Assembly (NCBI RefSeq): GCF_900099835.1
Contig: NZ_FNKP01000001.1
Coordinates: forward strand, 558,001 to 622,000
Length of the DNA: 64,000 bases
Origin: Paraburkholderia fungorum
GTDB taxonomy: Bacteria > Pseudomonadota > Gammaproteobacteria > Burkholderiales > Burkholderiaceae
Direction: 5' to 3'
Shown: in pieces, positions 48,927 to 58,174 of the stretch
Position numbering within the stretch: position 1 is the stretch's first letter
How the letters are laid out: every line of letters begins with the position of its first letter
Notes under the pieces: model-generated
What the model saw: only the letters and a program-made list of their open reading frames with translations
The model's database searches: none
What the model was told of the DNA's origin: nothing
Made by a program: the position numbers and the translations under genes

Positions 48927-48991
48927 AAAAACGTTAGTGGACGGCTCTCGACCCCGGTTCAACAGTTTCAGCGACACACGGATTGCTCATC

Positions 48992-49903
48992 ATGTCTCAC
49001 GCACCCTCTTCTTCTGCGCCGCATGGCAACGACGCGTATTACGCGCGCTATCAATCGCTTCAGTTGCACCGGCATCCGCACGGCGTGCTCGAAGTCGTGA
49101 TGAACGGCGAGGGCGCGAACAAAAGCGGCCTCGCCACCGCCAACGCGCGCATGCATTTCGAACTCGCCGAAATCTGGCGCGACATCGACCGCGATCCCGA
49201 CACGCGCGTCGCGATCATTCGTGGCGAAGGTAAAGGTTTTTCGGCGGGTGGCGATCTGCAACTGGTCGAAGACATGGCGACCGATTTCGACGTGCGCGCC
49301 CGCGTGTGGCGTGAGGCGCGCGACCTGGTCTACAACGTGATCAACTGCAGCAAACCGATCGTCTCGGCGATGCACGGCCCTGCGGTCGGCGCGGGGCTTG
49401 TCGCCGGATTGCTTGCAGACATCTCGATTGCAACGAAGACAGCGCGAATCATCGACGGTCATACGCGGCTCGGCGTAGCCGCCGGCGATCATGCGGCGAT
49501 CGTCTGGCCGCTTTTGTGCGGCATGGCAAAAGCGAAGTACTACCTGCTGCTGTGCGAACCGGTGAGCGGCGAAGAGGCGGAACGTATCGGCCTCGTGTCG
49601 CTCGCCGTCGACGAAAACGATTTGCTGCCCAAAGCATTCGAGGTCGCGCAGAAGCTGGCCAACGGCTCGCAAACGGCGATTCGCTGGACCAAATACGCAC
49701 TGAACAACTGGCTGCGCTCGGCGGGCCCCGCGTTCGATACCTCACTCGCGCTGGAATTCATGGGCTTTGCGGGCCCGGACGTTCGCGAAGGCGTGAACTC
49801 GCTGCGCGAACGTCGCGCACCCGATTTCGGCGCCGCCGACCCCTGGCGCGACGCGCCGCAAACGCCGTCCGCAGGCGACTCGGCGAGTGGCGAGCGGTCC
49901 TGA
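48992..49903 (+). CDS. Enoyl-CoA hydratase/isomerase family protein
   Basis: 303 residues from ATG 48992. Crotonase fold: [20 protein letters not shown] (oxyanion hole), [60 protein letters not shown]. The C-terminal part [20 protein letters not shown] is the usual ending. A Glu at the second catalytic position is not clearly retained (DHAA instead of a canonical Glu), so it may be an isomerase or a hydrolase within the superfamily rather than a true hydratase. Co-oriented with the binding-protein gene, 65 bases apart. Confidence 0.85.
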   Translation: MSHAPSSSAPHGNDAYYARYQSLQLHRHPHGVLEVVMNGEGANKSGLATANARMHFELAEIWRDIDRDPDTRVAIIRGEGKGFSAGGDLQLVEDMATDFDVRARVWREARDLVYNVINCSKPIVSAMHGPAVGAGLVAGLLADISIATKTARIIDGHTRLGVAAGDHAAIVWPLLCGMAKAKYYLLLCEPVSGEEAERIGLVSLAVDENDLLPKAFEVAQKLANGSQTAIRWTKYALNNWLRSAGPAFDTSLALEFMGFAGPDVREGVNSLRERRAPDFGAADPWRDAPQTPSAGDSASGERS

Positions 49904-50045
49904 TTGCGCGTGTCGCACGGTATGATTGAAGTGGACCCAGATCGAAGCCAGGCCGGGTCTGGCTCGACATCGAGCAGAACCCGAACCTGAATCAGACGCG
50001 CGCGGGACGGCGCTCACCTTCCCCTTATGCAGCGAGGCGACAAGC

Positions 50046-50807
50046 ATGACCGACACGACTAATTCCACGCCGCCGTTTCCCGGCTTTCCTGGTTTTCCGC
50101 CCGCTGAAATGCTCGAACGCATGTGGGGCATGATGCGGATGTCGCCGTTCGGCTCGGCCTTTCCCGGTGCGCAATCTGGCGGCAATCTCGGCCCCTCGCT
50201 GTCGATGATGTCGGACATGATGGCGCCGCTCACCAATGTCGAGGAACTCGACAAGCGCATCACCGACATGCGCGCGGTCGAGCAATGGCTCAAGCTGAAT
50301 CTGAGCATGTTGCAGTCGGCGATCCAGGCGCTCGAAGTGCAACGCGCGACGCTCGCCACGTTGCGTGCGTTTGGCGCTTTCGCGCAGTCGTCGATGTCGC
50401 AACCGGCTGCGGCCAATGCGCCGAGTCCTGCTCCGGCCACGGGCTGGCCGCATCCGGCGGCGCCTGCTGCTGAAACTGCTGCGCAGAGCGCGTCCGCATC
50501 TGAATCGACCGAAAACGACGAGGACGAAACGCCCGCCACGCCGCCATTCGACGCGTCTGCGTGGTGGAATCTGCTGCAATCGCAGTTCAATCAGATCGCG
50601 CAGTTCGCGGTGGCGCAGCCCGCAGCGGCGGCTGCGGCGGCAACGGACTCGGCGGCGAACGCATCCGCAGCGGGCGGAGCGGCAGAGGAGCCGCCAGGCG
50701 AACCGGCGGCAAACGCGGAACCCGCAGCCAAACGGCCGACGGCAAAACGCGCGGCTTCATCGACCAAACGTAGCGCTAGCGCGTCAACCGCGAAAAAGTC
50801 TATTTAA
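50046..50807 (+). CDS. phaM: PhaM-type polyhydroxyalkanoate granule protein
   Basis: 253 residues from ATG 50046. N-terminal PFPGFPGFPPAEMLERMWGM and VEELDKRITDMRAVEQWLKL, LNLSMLQSAIQALEVQRATL match PhaM, which activates PHA synthase and links granules to the nucleoid. The C-terminus (AAKRPTAKRAASSTKRSASA ending AKKSI) is a Lys/Arg/Ala-rich DNA-binding tail of the histone-H1/PAKKA type. The middle is Ala/Pro-rich and disordered. It also ties this organism to PHB storage, consistent with the MaoC hydratase and thiolase in the window. Confidence 0.85.
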   Translation: MTDTTNSTPPFPGFPGFPPAEMLERMWGMMRMSPFGSAFPGAQSGGNLGPSLSMMSDMMAPLTNVEELDKRITDMRAVEQWLKLNLSMLQSAIQALEVQRATLATLRAFGAFAQSSMSQPAAANAPSPAPATGWPHPAAPAAETAAQSASASESTENDEDETPATPPFDASAWWNLLQSQFNQIAQFAVAQPAAAAAAATDSAANASAAGGAAEEPPGEPAANAEPAAKRPTAKRAASSTKRSASASTAKKSI

Positions 50808-51362
50808 GGGCAGGAATTAAAGGCGGTTCGGCAAGCCATGCAACGCGCGAAAAGTCCGTTGGGCCGACGTGACACAGAACGACAAAATCGCCGTCTGTCA
50901 TGGTTTTGCCGTGAATTGTCCGCGACACTTGGCCCACTGCTCGCTTCATTGAGAAATGTCAATCGGGCGGCTCCTATAGGGCGGGTTCAGTAAAGGCCGC
51001 GTGCTATCATTGTGTAAGCTTTATTTGGCTTTTGGGCGTGCGCTGACAAGAACCAATCCAGCCGCCCTGTATCATTCGCCGCCGGTAACACCGGCGCAGG
51101 GCTGGACGGTGCGGTTTTCATCGCAGACTGGCTCGACCTCAGGCATAGGGTATCCCTCACCCACGGTTGGCCGCATCGCGCGTAACTTACGGTTAGGCGC
51201 GCTTGCGCAAACGCCCGGACTTCTTTGCTGCCTGGTGCATCTAGGCAGTGGATTACCGCGTAAAATCGAATGTTTGGCCGACGCAAGGTATGTTTCGTGC
51301 GTCGTCAGTCAAGTGCTAAACGTAGCAGACACACACAGTATGCGCAGAACAGGGGTGGGACT
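50808..51362. other. Intergenic region upstream of the ferritin-like gene
   Basis: No gene that I can support. A TATCAT at about 51003 could be the -10 of a long-leader transcript into the ferritin-like gene (leader ~350 nt). I looked for a known riboswitch or small-RNA structure and saw none. Composition is slightly lower in GC than the genes. Confidence 0.4.
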
Positions 51363-52235
51363 ATGAACACCATGCTTTATCCGGAACTTTATAAATCGCT
51401 CGAATCCGTTCGATGGGACATGGAGAAAGACATTCCCTGGGACAAGTTCGATGCATCGCTATTGACCGACGAGCAGGCTGCGACGATCAAGATGAATGCG
51501 ATCACCGAATGGTCGGCGTTGCCCGCCACGGAAATGTTTCTGCGTGACAACCATCACGACAGCGATTTCTCCGCGTTCATGAGCGTGTGGTTCTTCGAAG
51601 AACAGAAACATTCGCTGGTGCTGATGGAATATCTGCGCCGCTTCAAGCCGGAAATGTGCCCGACCGAAGAAGAGCTGCACGCTGTGCGCTTCGAGTTCGA
51701 TCCGGCGCCGCCGCTCGAAACGCTGATGCTGCATTTCTGCGGCGAAATCCGTCTGAATCACTGGTATCGCCGTGCGGCAGAATGGCACACCGAGCCGGTC
51801 ATCAAACAGATCTACGAAACCATTTCGCGCGACGAAGCGCGTCATGGCGGCGCGTATCTGCGCTACATGAAGAAGGCGATGTCGCAAACCGGCGACATCG
51901 CGCGCGCTGCATTCGCGAAGATCGGCGTGCTGATGGCGTCGGCGCGTCGCACTGAGAAGCCGTTGCATCCCACGAATCTGCACGTGAATCAGGCACTGTT
52001 CCCGCGCGACACGATCCAGTCGCGTCTGCCCGATCCGGAATGGCTCGAGCGCTGGCTCGACGAACAGATCCGTTTCGACGACGGCTGGGAAAAGAAGGTG
52101 GTCGAACGCATTCTGCACAACCTGTCCATTCTGTTCGAGCGCACGTTCAACACCGCGCAGGAACTGAACCGTTACCGCAAGGAAGTGGTCGCGCGTTTGC
52201 AGGCCGAACAGAAGTCGAGCGAACAGCCGGCTTGA
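51363..52235 (+). CDS. Ferritin-like di-iron protein (acyl-ACP desaturase-related)
   Basis: 290 residues from ATG 51363, following AGGGGTGGG. Helical di-iron motifs: ATEMFLRDNHHDSDFSAFMS, FFEEQKHSLVLMEYLRRFKP (ExxH), LMLHFCGEIRLNHWYRRAAE, and ISRDEARHGGAYLRYMKKAM (ExxH). These four helices with Glu and ExxH pairs bind a carboxylate-bridged di-iron center. Resembles stearoyl-ACP desaturase-like and AurF-type oxygenases found in Burkholderia. Partner electron donor is not adjacent; substrate unknown. Confidence 0.82.
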   Translation: MNTMLYPELYKSLESVRWDMEKDIPWDKFDASLLTDEQAATIKMNAITEWSALPATEMFLRDNHHDSDFSAFMSVWFFEEQKHSLVLMEYLRRFKPEMCPTEEELHAVRFEFDPAPPLETLMLHFCGEIRLNHWYRRAAEWHTEPVIKQIYETISRDEARHGGAYLRYMKKAMSQTGDIARAAFAKIGVLMASARRTEKPLHPTNLHVNQALFPRDTIQSRLPDPEWLERWLDEQIRFDDGWEKKVVERILHNLSILFERTFNTAQELNRYRKEVVARLQAEQKSSEQPA

Positions 52236-52312
52236 TGTGTTCGGGTTCGTAATCCGGGGCGCGGGTTGCTTAGCTTCCACGCTCCCGCTGCGAACAGAAT
52301 CAAGGTTTTGAG

Positions 52313-52350
52313 AACGGTCCGACAGGCGCGAGCTTGCCGGACCGTTTTGC
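52313..52350 (+). terminator. Rho-independent terminator of the ferritin-like gene
   Basis: AACGGTCCG / CGGACCGTT with a 16-nt loop, followed by TTTGCTT. The loop is large, so efficiency may be moderate. Confidence 0.7.
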
Positions 52351-52406
52351 TTGATACCGTCCACGCTGTATCGTGACGGCCACTTCTACTTATTTCTCAC
52401 TCCGTC

Positions 52407-52889
52407 ATGGCCGCAATTTTCGAACGCAAGATTCTTTCGCGCGATGCATTGGCGACGCTGCGCCCCACGCTCGACGCCCCTGTCGTGTTCACCAACGGCG
52501 TGTTCGACATCCTGCATCGCGGGCACGTGACGTATCTCGCCGATGCGAAGGCGCTCGGCGCATGTCTGATTGTCGGCGTGAATAGCGATGCTTCGGTGCG
52601 CATGCTCGGCAAGGGCGACGACCGGCCGATCAACAACGAAGCCGACCGGATGGCGCTGCTGGCCGCGCTGGAAAGCGTCGACTACGTGGTGTGCTTCGGC
52701 GAGAAAACGCCGGTCGATCTGATCTCGGCGCTGCGCCCGGATGTGCTCGTCAAAGGCGGCGATTACGATATGGATGCGTTGCCCGAATCCGCGATTGTGC
52801 GTGGGTGGGGCGGCAAGGCGCTGGCGATTCCGTTCGAGCATGATCGCTCGACCACGGCGCTGTTGAAGAAAGTGCGGACGCAGGGCTGA
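52407..52889 (+). CDS. rfaE2: D-glycero-beta-D-manno-heptose 1-phosphate adenylyltransferase
   Basis: 160 residues. Makes ADP-heptose for LPS core. Nucleotidyltransferase motifs VVFTNGVFDILHRGHVTYLA (HxGH), LIVGVNSDASVRMLGKGDDR, DYVVCFGEKTPVDLISALRP, VLVKGGDYDMDALPES and FEHDRSTTALLKKV. In E. coli this is the C-terminal domain of bifunctional HldE (RfaE); here it is a separate gene, as usual in betaproteobacteria, so the kinase (hldA) is elsewhere. ATG context is GTCATGG with no strong site. Confidence 0.95.
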   Translation: MAAIFERKILSRDALATLRPTLDAPVVFTNGVFDILHRGHVTYLADAKALGACLIVGVNSDASVRMLGKGDDRPINNEADRMALLAALESVDYVVCFGEKTPVDLISALRPDVLVKGGDYDMDALPESAIVRGWGGKALAIPFEHDRSTTALLKKVRTQG

Positions 52890-52953
52890 AGGCCGCCGCT
52901 TACGTTGTGCAACGAGCCTGAACGCGGTCAGGCTCCGCGAGTGCCACGGGCTT

Positions 52954-53193
52954 TTACTGCGCCAACTCCGACGCCGCGATCGGCACCGCAGGCGCCGGTC
53001 CGCCGACAACCGGTTGATCGGCCGCTTCGGCAGCCGTGACCGGCTGCACTTTCAACCACTCCGAATTCACCTGCCGGTTCAGATGATTCGGCTCGCGTCC
53101 GCCCGCCGTGGGCGACGGGCCGAAAACGCCGCGCACCGCGACGAATGCCAGCACGTTGGCAAGAAACAGGATGGCGATCGGCCAGCGAAGCAT
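52954..53193 (-). CDS. Small single-TM hypothetical protein
   Basis: 79 residues. N-terminal membrane helix WPIAILFLANVLAFVAVRGV, then a Pro/Ala-rich, mostly hydrophilic tail containing the short conserved-looking REPNHLNRQVNSEWLKVQPV. It faces rfaE2 convergently and is 63 bases downstream of coaX on the same strand. I recognise no family; similar short proteins accompany coaX/birA in other Burkholderia, which is recollection and not checked. Confidence 0.6.
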   Translation of the reverse strand: MLRWPIAILFLANVLAFVAVRGVFGPSPTAGGREPNHLNRQVNSEWLKVQPVTAAEAADQPVVGGPAPAVPIAASELAQ

Positions 53194-53256
53194 TGTGGGT
53201 TTTCCCAGTCCAAAAAAGTTGAGCCGCCGCTATCTATCCCGATAGCGGGGCGCGAT

Positions 53257-54081
53257 TCAGGCGTCGTGATCCTGCGCGTGCGCGGCGGCAATCAGCGCCA
53301 GGCCGGACAGCACCAGCGAATCGTGGCGAGTATGCGGCACTTTGAGCGCGCTCGCCACTTCATCCACGGCACCGCCGCTGACTACCAGACGCACCGAAAC
53401 CTGCCATTCATCCTGCAGGTCGCGCCACATCCGCTCGATCAAACCGGCCTGCGCGAGCGTGCAACCCGCCGATAGCGAACGCGGCGTGTCGGTTGCGAAA
53501 AACGGCCCGCGGCGCGGCGACTCAGATGCGCCCGACGTGCCCGCAGTGCCGAGCAGACCGCGCGCCGCGCTGGCGTCGAGCGTCGGCAGTTGCGCAGTGT
53601 GCTCGCCGAGCGAGCGCATCATCAAGGTCCAGCCGGGCGCGATCAGGCCGCCGACGAAACAGCCGTCCGCGCGCAATGCTTCGAGCGTGGTCGCGGTGCC
53701 GAACGTCGCAATCAGCAGATGCTCGCCCGGAAACGCCGCGTGCGCGCCGATCATGCCGGCCCAGCGATCGCTGCCGAGCGCGTGCGGCGTGGTGTAACTG
53801 TTGGTCACGCCGCATTGCTGGGCGCGCGCGCGGATCGTCGTGAGCGGCAGTTGCGGCCAGCGCGCGTCGAGCAACGCAGCGATGCGCGCCGCGACCTGTT
53901 CGCCCGCGACATTCGAGAGCCACGCGCCACACGGCATCGGCAGATTCGACCAGGCGGGACGATCGTCGCCGCCATGCGTCAGCGCGCCGGACGCGAGTTG
54001 CGCGCCGTCCGCGTAGACCATCGCCCATTTGATCCGGCTATTGCCCGCATCGATCAGCAGATAAGGCGCGCCGCTCGTCAT
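53257..54081 (-). CDS. coaX: Type III pantothenate kinase
   Basis: 274 residues. First step of CoA synthesis. Fold motifs [19 protein letters not shown] (ASKHA phosphate-1), [20 protein letters not shown] (K+/pantothenate site), [20 protein letters not shown] (phosphate-2), [20 protein letters not shown] and [12 protein letters not shown] (adenosine loop) are present. Insensitive to CoA feedback by family knowledge. Its ATG overlaps the birA stop by four bases. Confidence 0.94.
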   Translation of the reverse strand: MTSGAPYLLIDAGNSRIKWAMVYADGAQLASGALTHGGDDRPAWSNLPMPCGAWLSNVAGEQVAARIAALLDARWPQLPLTTIRARAQQCGVTNSYTTPHALGSDRWAGMIGAHAAFPGEHLLIATFGTATTLEALRADGCFVGGLIAPGWTLMMRSLGEHTAQLPTLDASAARGLLGTAGTSGASESPRRGPFFATDTPRSLSAGCTLAQAGLIERMWRDLQDEWQVSVRLVVSGGAVDEVASALKVPHTRHDSLVLSGLALIAAAHAQDHDA

Positions 54082-55004
54082 GCAGCACCGTCGGCCAGAC
54101 GCAGCGAAACATCGCCGGTAGCGATCGTCTGACGGCCGGTGGCCGTGTCGAGCAGCAATTGACCGCGCTCGTCGACACCCGCCGCCACGCCGCGCGCGAG
54201 TTCTTCACCTTGTTCCAGCAGCACGACTTCGCGGCCCGCGTATGCATGCACCGCGTTCCAGCGAGCCTGGAACGGCGCGAAGCCTTCCGCGCCGAAGCGC
54301 TGCAGCGCGGGTTCGAGCGCGTTGAGTTCGGCGGCGAGCGTGTCGGTGAGGTTGGCGTTCGGCAGCGCGCGTTGCAACGCGGTCGGCACCGTGCCGCGCG
54401 CCTGCGGGGGCGCGGCGGCGTTCAGCGCGCCGACTTTGGCCGCGAGTTCGTCCGCGCCCTTCACATTGGTGCCGATGCCGATCACGACGGCGCTCGCGTC
54501 GTCGGTGCTCCACGCAGTTTCGATCAGGACGCCGGCCAGCTTGTCGCCTTCGAGCAGCACGTCGTTCGGCCATTTCAGCGCGATCTGACCGGGACCGGCG
54601 ACCGGCAGCGAGCGCAAGCCGTCGACCAGCGCGACGCCCACGGCAAGGCTCAGGCCCGCCAGTCCTTCGAGCGGACGTGGCAGCACGCACGCGACCGAAA
54701 ACAGCAGCGCATTGCCCGGCTCCGCATACCACGGACGACCGCGCCGTCCACGCCCGGCGGTTTGCAGATACGCGACCCGCACGATCGGCCGCGGCAGTGC
54801 ATTCGCTTTACGCGGCAGCGCCTTGACGCGCGCCATCAGGTCGGCGTTGGTCGAGCCGGTTTCCTCGACGATTTCGATCGGCCAGTCGTGCGCGTGCGCG
54901 CCGAACAGCGCGACGGCGCGTCCACGGTCGATACGCCAGTCGGCGCCGTTGTCAGCGGAAGCAGCGGCTGCCGCGCCTGGGGAGGGAGTCTTGGAAGCAT
55001 TCAT
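54078..55004 (-). CDS. birA: Biotin--[acetyl-CoA-carboxylase] ligase without repressor domain
   Basis: 308 residues. Catalytic domain only: [40 protein letters not shown] (biotinyl-AMP loop GRGRRG), [20 protein letters not shown] and [13 protein letters not shown], with the SH3-like C-terminal ([20 protein letters not shown]). The N-terminal winged HTH of E. coli BirA is absent; residues 1-40 are Ala-rich and unstructured. So it cannot repress the biotin operon by the BirA mechanism. Couples to coaX by ATGA. A minus-strand TACAAT lies 7 bases before the ATG, suggesting a leaderless start. Confidence 0.94.
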   Translation of the reverse strand: MNASKTPSPGAAAAASADNGADWRIDRGRAVALFGAHAHDWPIEIVEETGSTNADLMARVKALPRKANALPRPIVRVAYLQTAGRGRRGRPWYAEPGNALLFSVACVLPRPLEGLAGLSLAVGVALVDGLRSLPVAGPGQIALKWPNDVLLEGDKLAGVLIETAWSTDDASAVVIGIGTNVKGADELAAKVGALNAAAPPQARGTVPTALQRALPNANLTDTLAAELNALEPALQRFGAEGFAPFQARWNAVHAYAGREVVLLEQGEELARGVAAGVDERGQLLLDTATGRQTIATGDVSLRLADGAA

Positions 55005-55074
55005 GGCTCATATTGTAGCGACAGCCAACCCTATGGGGTTTAGAGCACGGCCCATCCGCCGCGCCTTCGTTACA
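55005..55074. promoter_or_regulatory. Divergent birA / mlaE promoter with near-zero leaders
   Basis: Minus-strand TACAAT at 55017-55012 ends 7 bases before the birA start. Plus-strand TACAAT at 55071-55076 overlaps the ATG that I chose for the permease gene, so if it is the true -10 the permease must start further in (TTG 55111). Confidence 0.5.
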
Positions 55075-56244
55075 ATGGCCCCTAATCCGATAACCAGATT
55101 CTCGCGATCCTTGAACTACGACACTCCGCCCGGCCTTGAAGTCGCGGCAGGCAGCCAAGGCAAGATCGTCCGGCTCTCGGGCCAGTGGACGGCGCTCGCG
55201 CTCGCCCGCGACAAGGCCACCGGGCACGTGATTCCGCAGTTGCGCTCGCTGGCCGGCGCCCAGGGCATCGGTGCGTGGGACCTGTCGCGCATCACGCGGA
55301 TGGACCACGTCGGCGGACAGGCACTGTGGCGCGTGTGGGGCCACAAGATGCCCCCGGACACCGAACTCACCGATACGCAGCGCGACATTTTCGAGCGCAT
55401 CGCGTTGCTCGACACGGTGCGCGAAAAAGCCGAACCGGTCGTCAAGTTCGATCCGTTCACGCGTCTCGGTCTCGCGATCTTCTCGTTCTTCGAACACCTG
55501 TACGGCGGCGTGAGCATGCTCGGGCGCGTGGTGCTCGATCTGTTCGCGATCCTGCGCAATCCGAAAATCACGCCGTGGACCGAAATCTCGGCGAACGTGT
55601 ACAACGCCGGCGCCCGCGCGTTGCCGATCACCGCGCTGGTCGCGTTTCTGATCGGCATCGTGCTCAGCTATCTGTCGGCGCAGCAATTGCGGCTCTTCGG
55701 TGCGAACCAGTTCATCGTCAACATTCTCGGGCTGGCGGTGATTCGCGAACTCGGGCCCGTGCTCTCGGCGATTCTGGTGGCGGGGCGTTCGGGCTCGGCG
55801 ATCACCGCGCAAATCGGCGTGATGCGCGTGACCGAAGAACTCGATGCAATGCGCGTGATGGGCATCCCGCACGGCCTGCGGCTGATCCTGCCGCGCGTGC
55901 TTGCGCTGGGCGTGGCGATGCCGTTGCTGGTGATGTGGACCAACGTCATCGCGTTGACCGGCGGTGCGCTCGCAGCCAAGGTGGTGCTCGGCATCGACAT
56001 GAGCTTTTTCGCGCGCGCGCTGCCGGGCGTGGTGCCGGTCGCGAATCTTTGGATCGGCCTGGGCAAGGGCGTCGCGTTCGGCATGCTGATCGCGATCGTC
56101 GGCTGTCACTTCGGTTTCCGTATCAAGGCCAATTCGCAGAGTCTCGGCGAAGGCACGACGACCTCGGTGGTGACCTCGATCACCATCGTGATTCTCGCGG
56201 ACGCGGTGTTCGCAATCCTCTTCCAGAATGTGGGGCTAGGATGA
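55075..56244 (+). CDS. MlaE-family ABC permease with N-terminal STAS-like domain
   Basis: 389 residues. Residues ~15-130 resemble a STAS domain (VRLSGQWTALALARD ... WDLSRITRMDHVGGQALWRV), fused to the MlaE permease core: ALPITALVAFLIGIVLSYLS, AVIRELGPVLSAILVAGRSG, SAITAQIGVMRVTEELDAMR, FGFRIKANSQSLGEGTTTSV. MlaE permeases export or import phospholipids between the membranes with MlaF and MCE partners. In E. coli the STAS protein MlaB is separate. Start uncertain: ATG 55075 or TTG 55111 if the overlapping TACAAT is the promoter. Stop overlaps the MlaF start (ATGA). Confidence 0.92.
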   Translation: MAPNPITRFSRSLNYDTPPGLEVAAGSQGKIVRLSGQWTALALARDKATGHVIPQLRSLAGAQGIGAWDLSRITRMDHVGGQALWRVWGHKMPPDTELTDTQRDIFERIALLDTVREKAEPVVKFDPFTRLGLAIFSFFEHLYGGVSMLGRVVLDLFAILRNPKITPWTEISANVYNAGARALPITALVAFLIGIVLSYLSAQQLRLFGANQFIVNILGLAVIRELGPVLSAILVAGRSGSAITAQIGVMRVTEELDAMRVMGIPHGLRLILPRVLALGVAMPLLVMWTNVIALTGGALAAKVVLGIDMSFFARALPGVVPVANLWIGLGKGVAFGMLIAIVGCHFGFRIKANSQSLGEGTTTSVVTSITIVILADAVFAILFQNVGLG

Positions 56245-57119
56245 TCGCGCCACTCACTCAGGCCGTACGCGGCCAGCCGATGCCGTGCATCGCCGAGCCG
56301 GTGATCGAAGTCAACGACATCACCAAGCGCTACGGGCGCAACATCGTGCATCAGCATCTGAGTCTGGACGTGCGGCGCGGCGAGATCATGTCGATCGTCG
56401 GCGGTTCGGGTTCGGGCAAGACCACGCTGGTGCGGCAGATTCTCGGTCTCGAGAGTCCGTCGTCCGGCACCATCAAACTGTTCGGCGAAGACCTCTCGAC
56501 CATCTCGCCGGAAACCGCGCTGCTGATGCGCAGCCGCTCCGGCATGCTGTTCCAGCGTGGCGCGCTGTTCTCGTCGCTGTCGGTGTTCGACAACATCGCG
56601 CAGCCGGTGCGCGAACTCGGCAAGGTGCCCGAAGACCTGCTGCGCGACATCGTGATGCTCAAGCTCGAAATGGTCGGACTGCCTTGCAAACACGCATCGA
56701 AGATGCCGTCGGCGCTGTCGGGCGGCATGGTCAAGCGGGTCGGCATTGCGCGCGCCATCGCGCTCGAACCCGAGTTGCTGTTCCTCGACGAACCGACGGC
56801 CGGCCTCGATCCGCAGGCGTCCGATGAATTCGTCGAACTGATCTCGGCGCTGCATCGCGCGCTGGGATTGACGGTGGTGATGGTCACGCACGACCTCGAC
56901 ACGATGATCGCGCTGTCCACCCGCGTCGCCGTGCTGGCCGACCGCAAGGTGCTGGTCGCCGCGCCGGTCGAAGAGGCGGCGGGTGTCGACCATCCGTTTA
57001 TCCGCGAATATTTTCTCGGCCTGCGCGGGCGGCGCGCGTTGCAGGCGCTGCCGCCGGAGCGGCGCGCGAAGTTGCCGCGTGCCGCGCTAGAGACGGCATC
57101 GTCCGAATTGCCGCTGTGA
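56241..57119 (+). CDS. MlaF-type ABC ATPase
   Basis: 292 residues. Walker A IVGGSGSGKTTLVRQILGLE, signature ALSGGMVKRVGIARAIALEP, Walker B ELLFLDEPTAGLDPQASDEF, H-loop VVMVTHDLDTMIALS, and Q-loop MLFQRGALFSSLSV. The MlaF-specific C-terminal tail (VDHPFIREYFLGLRGRRALQ) is present. It is translationally coupled to the permease gene through ATGA. Provides energy for the MCE-type lipid transporter encoded by this operon. Confidence 0.94.
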   Translation: MIAPLTQAVRGQPMPCIAEPVIEVNDITKRYGRNIVHQHLSLDVRRGEIMSIVGGSGSGKTTLVRQILGLESPSSGTIKLFGEDLSTISPETALLMRSRSGMLFQRGALFSSLSVFDNIAQPVRELGKVPEDLLRDIVMLKLEMVGLPCKHASKMPSALSGGMVKRVGIARAIALEPELLFLDEPTAGLDPQASDEFVELISALHRALGLTVVMVTHDLDTMIALSTRVAVLADRKVLVAAPVEEAAGVDHPFIREYFLGLRGRRALQALPPERRAKLPRAALETASSELPL

Positions 57120-57135
57120 ACCTGGGAACCTGACA

Positions 57136-58098
57136 ATGGAAAACAAAGCACACGCCTTCTGGGCCGGGCTCTTTACGGTCGTCCTGCTGGTGGCCATTGC
57201 GCTGGCGGCATTTTTGTTCAACGTCGACCGCTCCGTGCGGGTGCCGTACGATCTGATTGCGCGCACCAACGTTACGGGGCTGTTCGCCGACGCGGCGGTG
57301 CGCTATCGCGGCCTCGACGTGGGCAAGGTGCAGTCGATCAAATTCGATCCGGATCATCCGGGGCAGATTCTGGTCCGCATTCTCGTCGATACGCACGCGC
57401 CGATCACTCATTCCACGTTCGGCAGCCTTGGCTTCCAGGGCGTGACGGGCATCGCCTTTATTCAACTGGACGACAATGGGCGCGACCTGCGGCCGCTGCC
57501 TTCGTCGATCCACGATGTCGCGCAGTTGCCGATGCGTCCCGGCTTGCTCGACCAGTTGCAGCAACGCGGCGACATCCTGCTGCGCAAGCTCGAAAAAGTC
57601 ACCGACGACGTGAACAATATGCTGTCGCCGGAAATGGTCGCGCAGTTGCACGGCACGGCGGCCAGTATCCAGAAGGCGGCCGACGGCATCACCACGCTGA
57701 CCCAGCAGATTTCGCCGGCCACCGGCAAGCTGCCCGCGACGATCGATCAACTCGATCGCACGCTCGCGTCGACCAATCAGCTCATTACCAGCCTGAACCG
57801 GCCGGATGGTCCGTTCGAGATGAATCTGAATAAGGTCGGCACGGCCGCGCAACAGGCCGGCGACGCGTTGGCGCAGATGAACGTGTCGGTGCAGGACCTG
57901 TCGGCGCGAGTCGGTTACGACACGCTGCCGCGCGTCAATTCGCTCGCCGACGACGTGCGCACGGCGGTTCGCTCGGTCGACCGCGCGGCGGACACGTTGA
58001 GCACCAACCCGCGTAGCCTGCTGTTTGGCGCTCCGCGCCCGGCGCCGGGTCCGGGCGAAGCGGGCTTCACGTGGCCGGCCGCGCACACGGCTCACTGA
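57136..58098 (+). CDS. MlaD-like MCE-domain lipid-binding protein
   Basis: 320 residues. One N-terminal transmembrane helix (FWAGLFTVVLLVAIALAAFL), the MCE domain (NVTGLFADAAVRYRGLDVGK, FGSLGFQGVTGIAFIQLDD) and a long helical/coiled C-terminal part (LRKLEKVTDDVNNMLSPEMV, ASIQKAADGITTLTQQISPA) that may form a needle or contact partner rings. Anchored in the inner membrane, it takes lipids to or from the permease. Longer C-terminus than E. coli MlaD (183 residues), closer to PqiB/LetB-like single-MCE forms. The stop codon lies in an 8-bp tandem repeat. Confidence 0.92.
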   Translation: MENKAHAFWAGLFTVVLLVAIALAAFLFNVDRSVRVPYDLIARTNVTGLFADAAVRYRGLDVGKVQSIKFDPDHPGQILVRILVDTHAPITHSTFGSLGFQGVTGIAFIQLDDNGRDLRPLPSSIHDVAQLPMRPGLLDQLQQRGDILLRKLEKVTDDVNNMLSPEMVAQLHGTAASIQKAADGITTLTQQISPATGKLPATIDQLDRTLASTNQLITSLNRPDGPFEMNLNKVGTAAQQAGDALAQMNVSVQDLSARVGYDTLPRVNSLADDVRTAVRSVDRAADTLSTNPRSLLFGAPRPAPGPGEAGFTWPAAHTAH

Positions 58099-58150
58099 AT
58101 CACTGAATCACTGAATCACTGAATCACCGAATCACCGAATCACTGAATTT
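58095..58150. repeat. 8-bp tandem repeat across the MCE-gene stop codon
   Basis: CTGAATCA repeated four times, then CCGAATCA twice, then CTGAATTT. The MCE-gene stop TGA is inside the first unit. Because the unit is 8 bases, successive TGA triplets fall in all three frames. Confidence 0.9.
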
Positions 58151-58174
58151 GAAGTTCGAACAAAGGAAGATCCC

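Noticed and set aside
52914..52935. Hairpin GAGCCTGA/TCAGGCTC after rfaE2 as a terminator
   Set aside because: A clean stem, but no T tract on either strand, so I do not call it a terminator.
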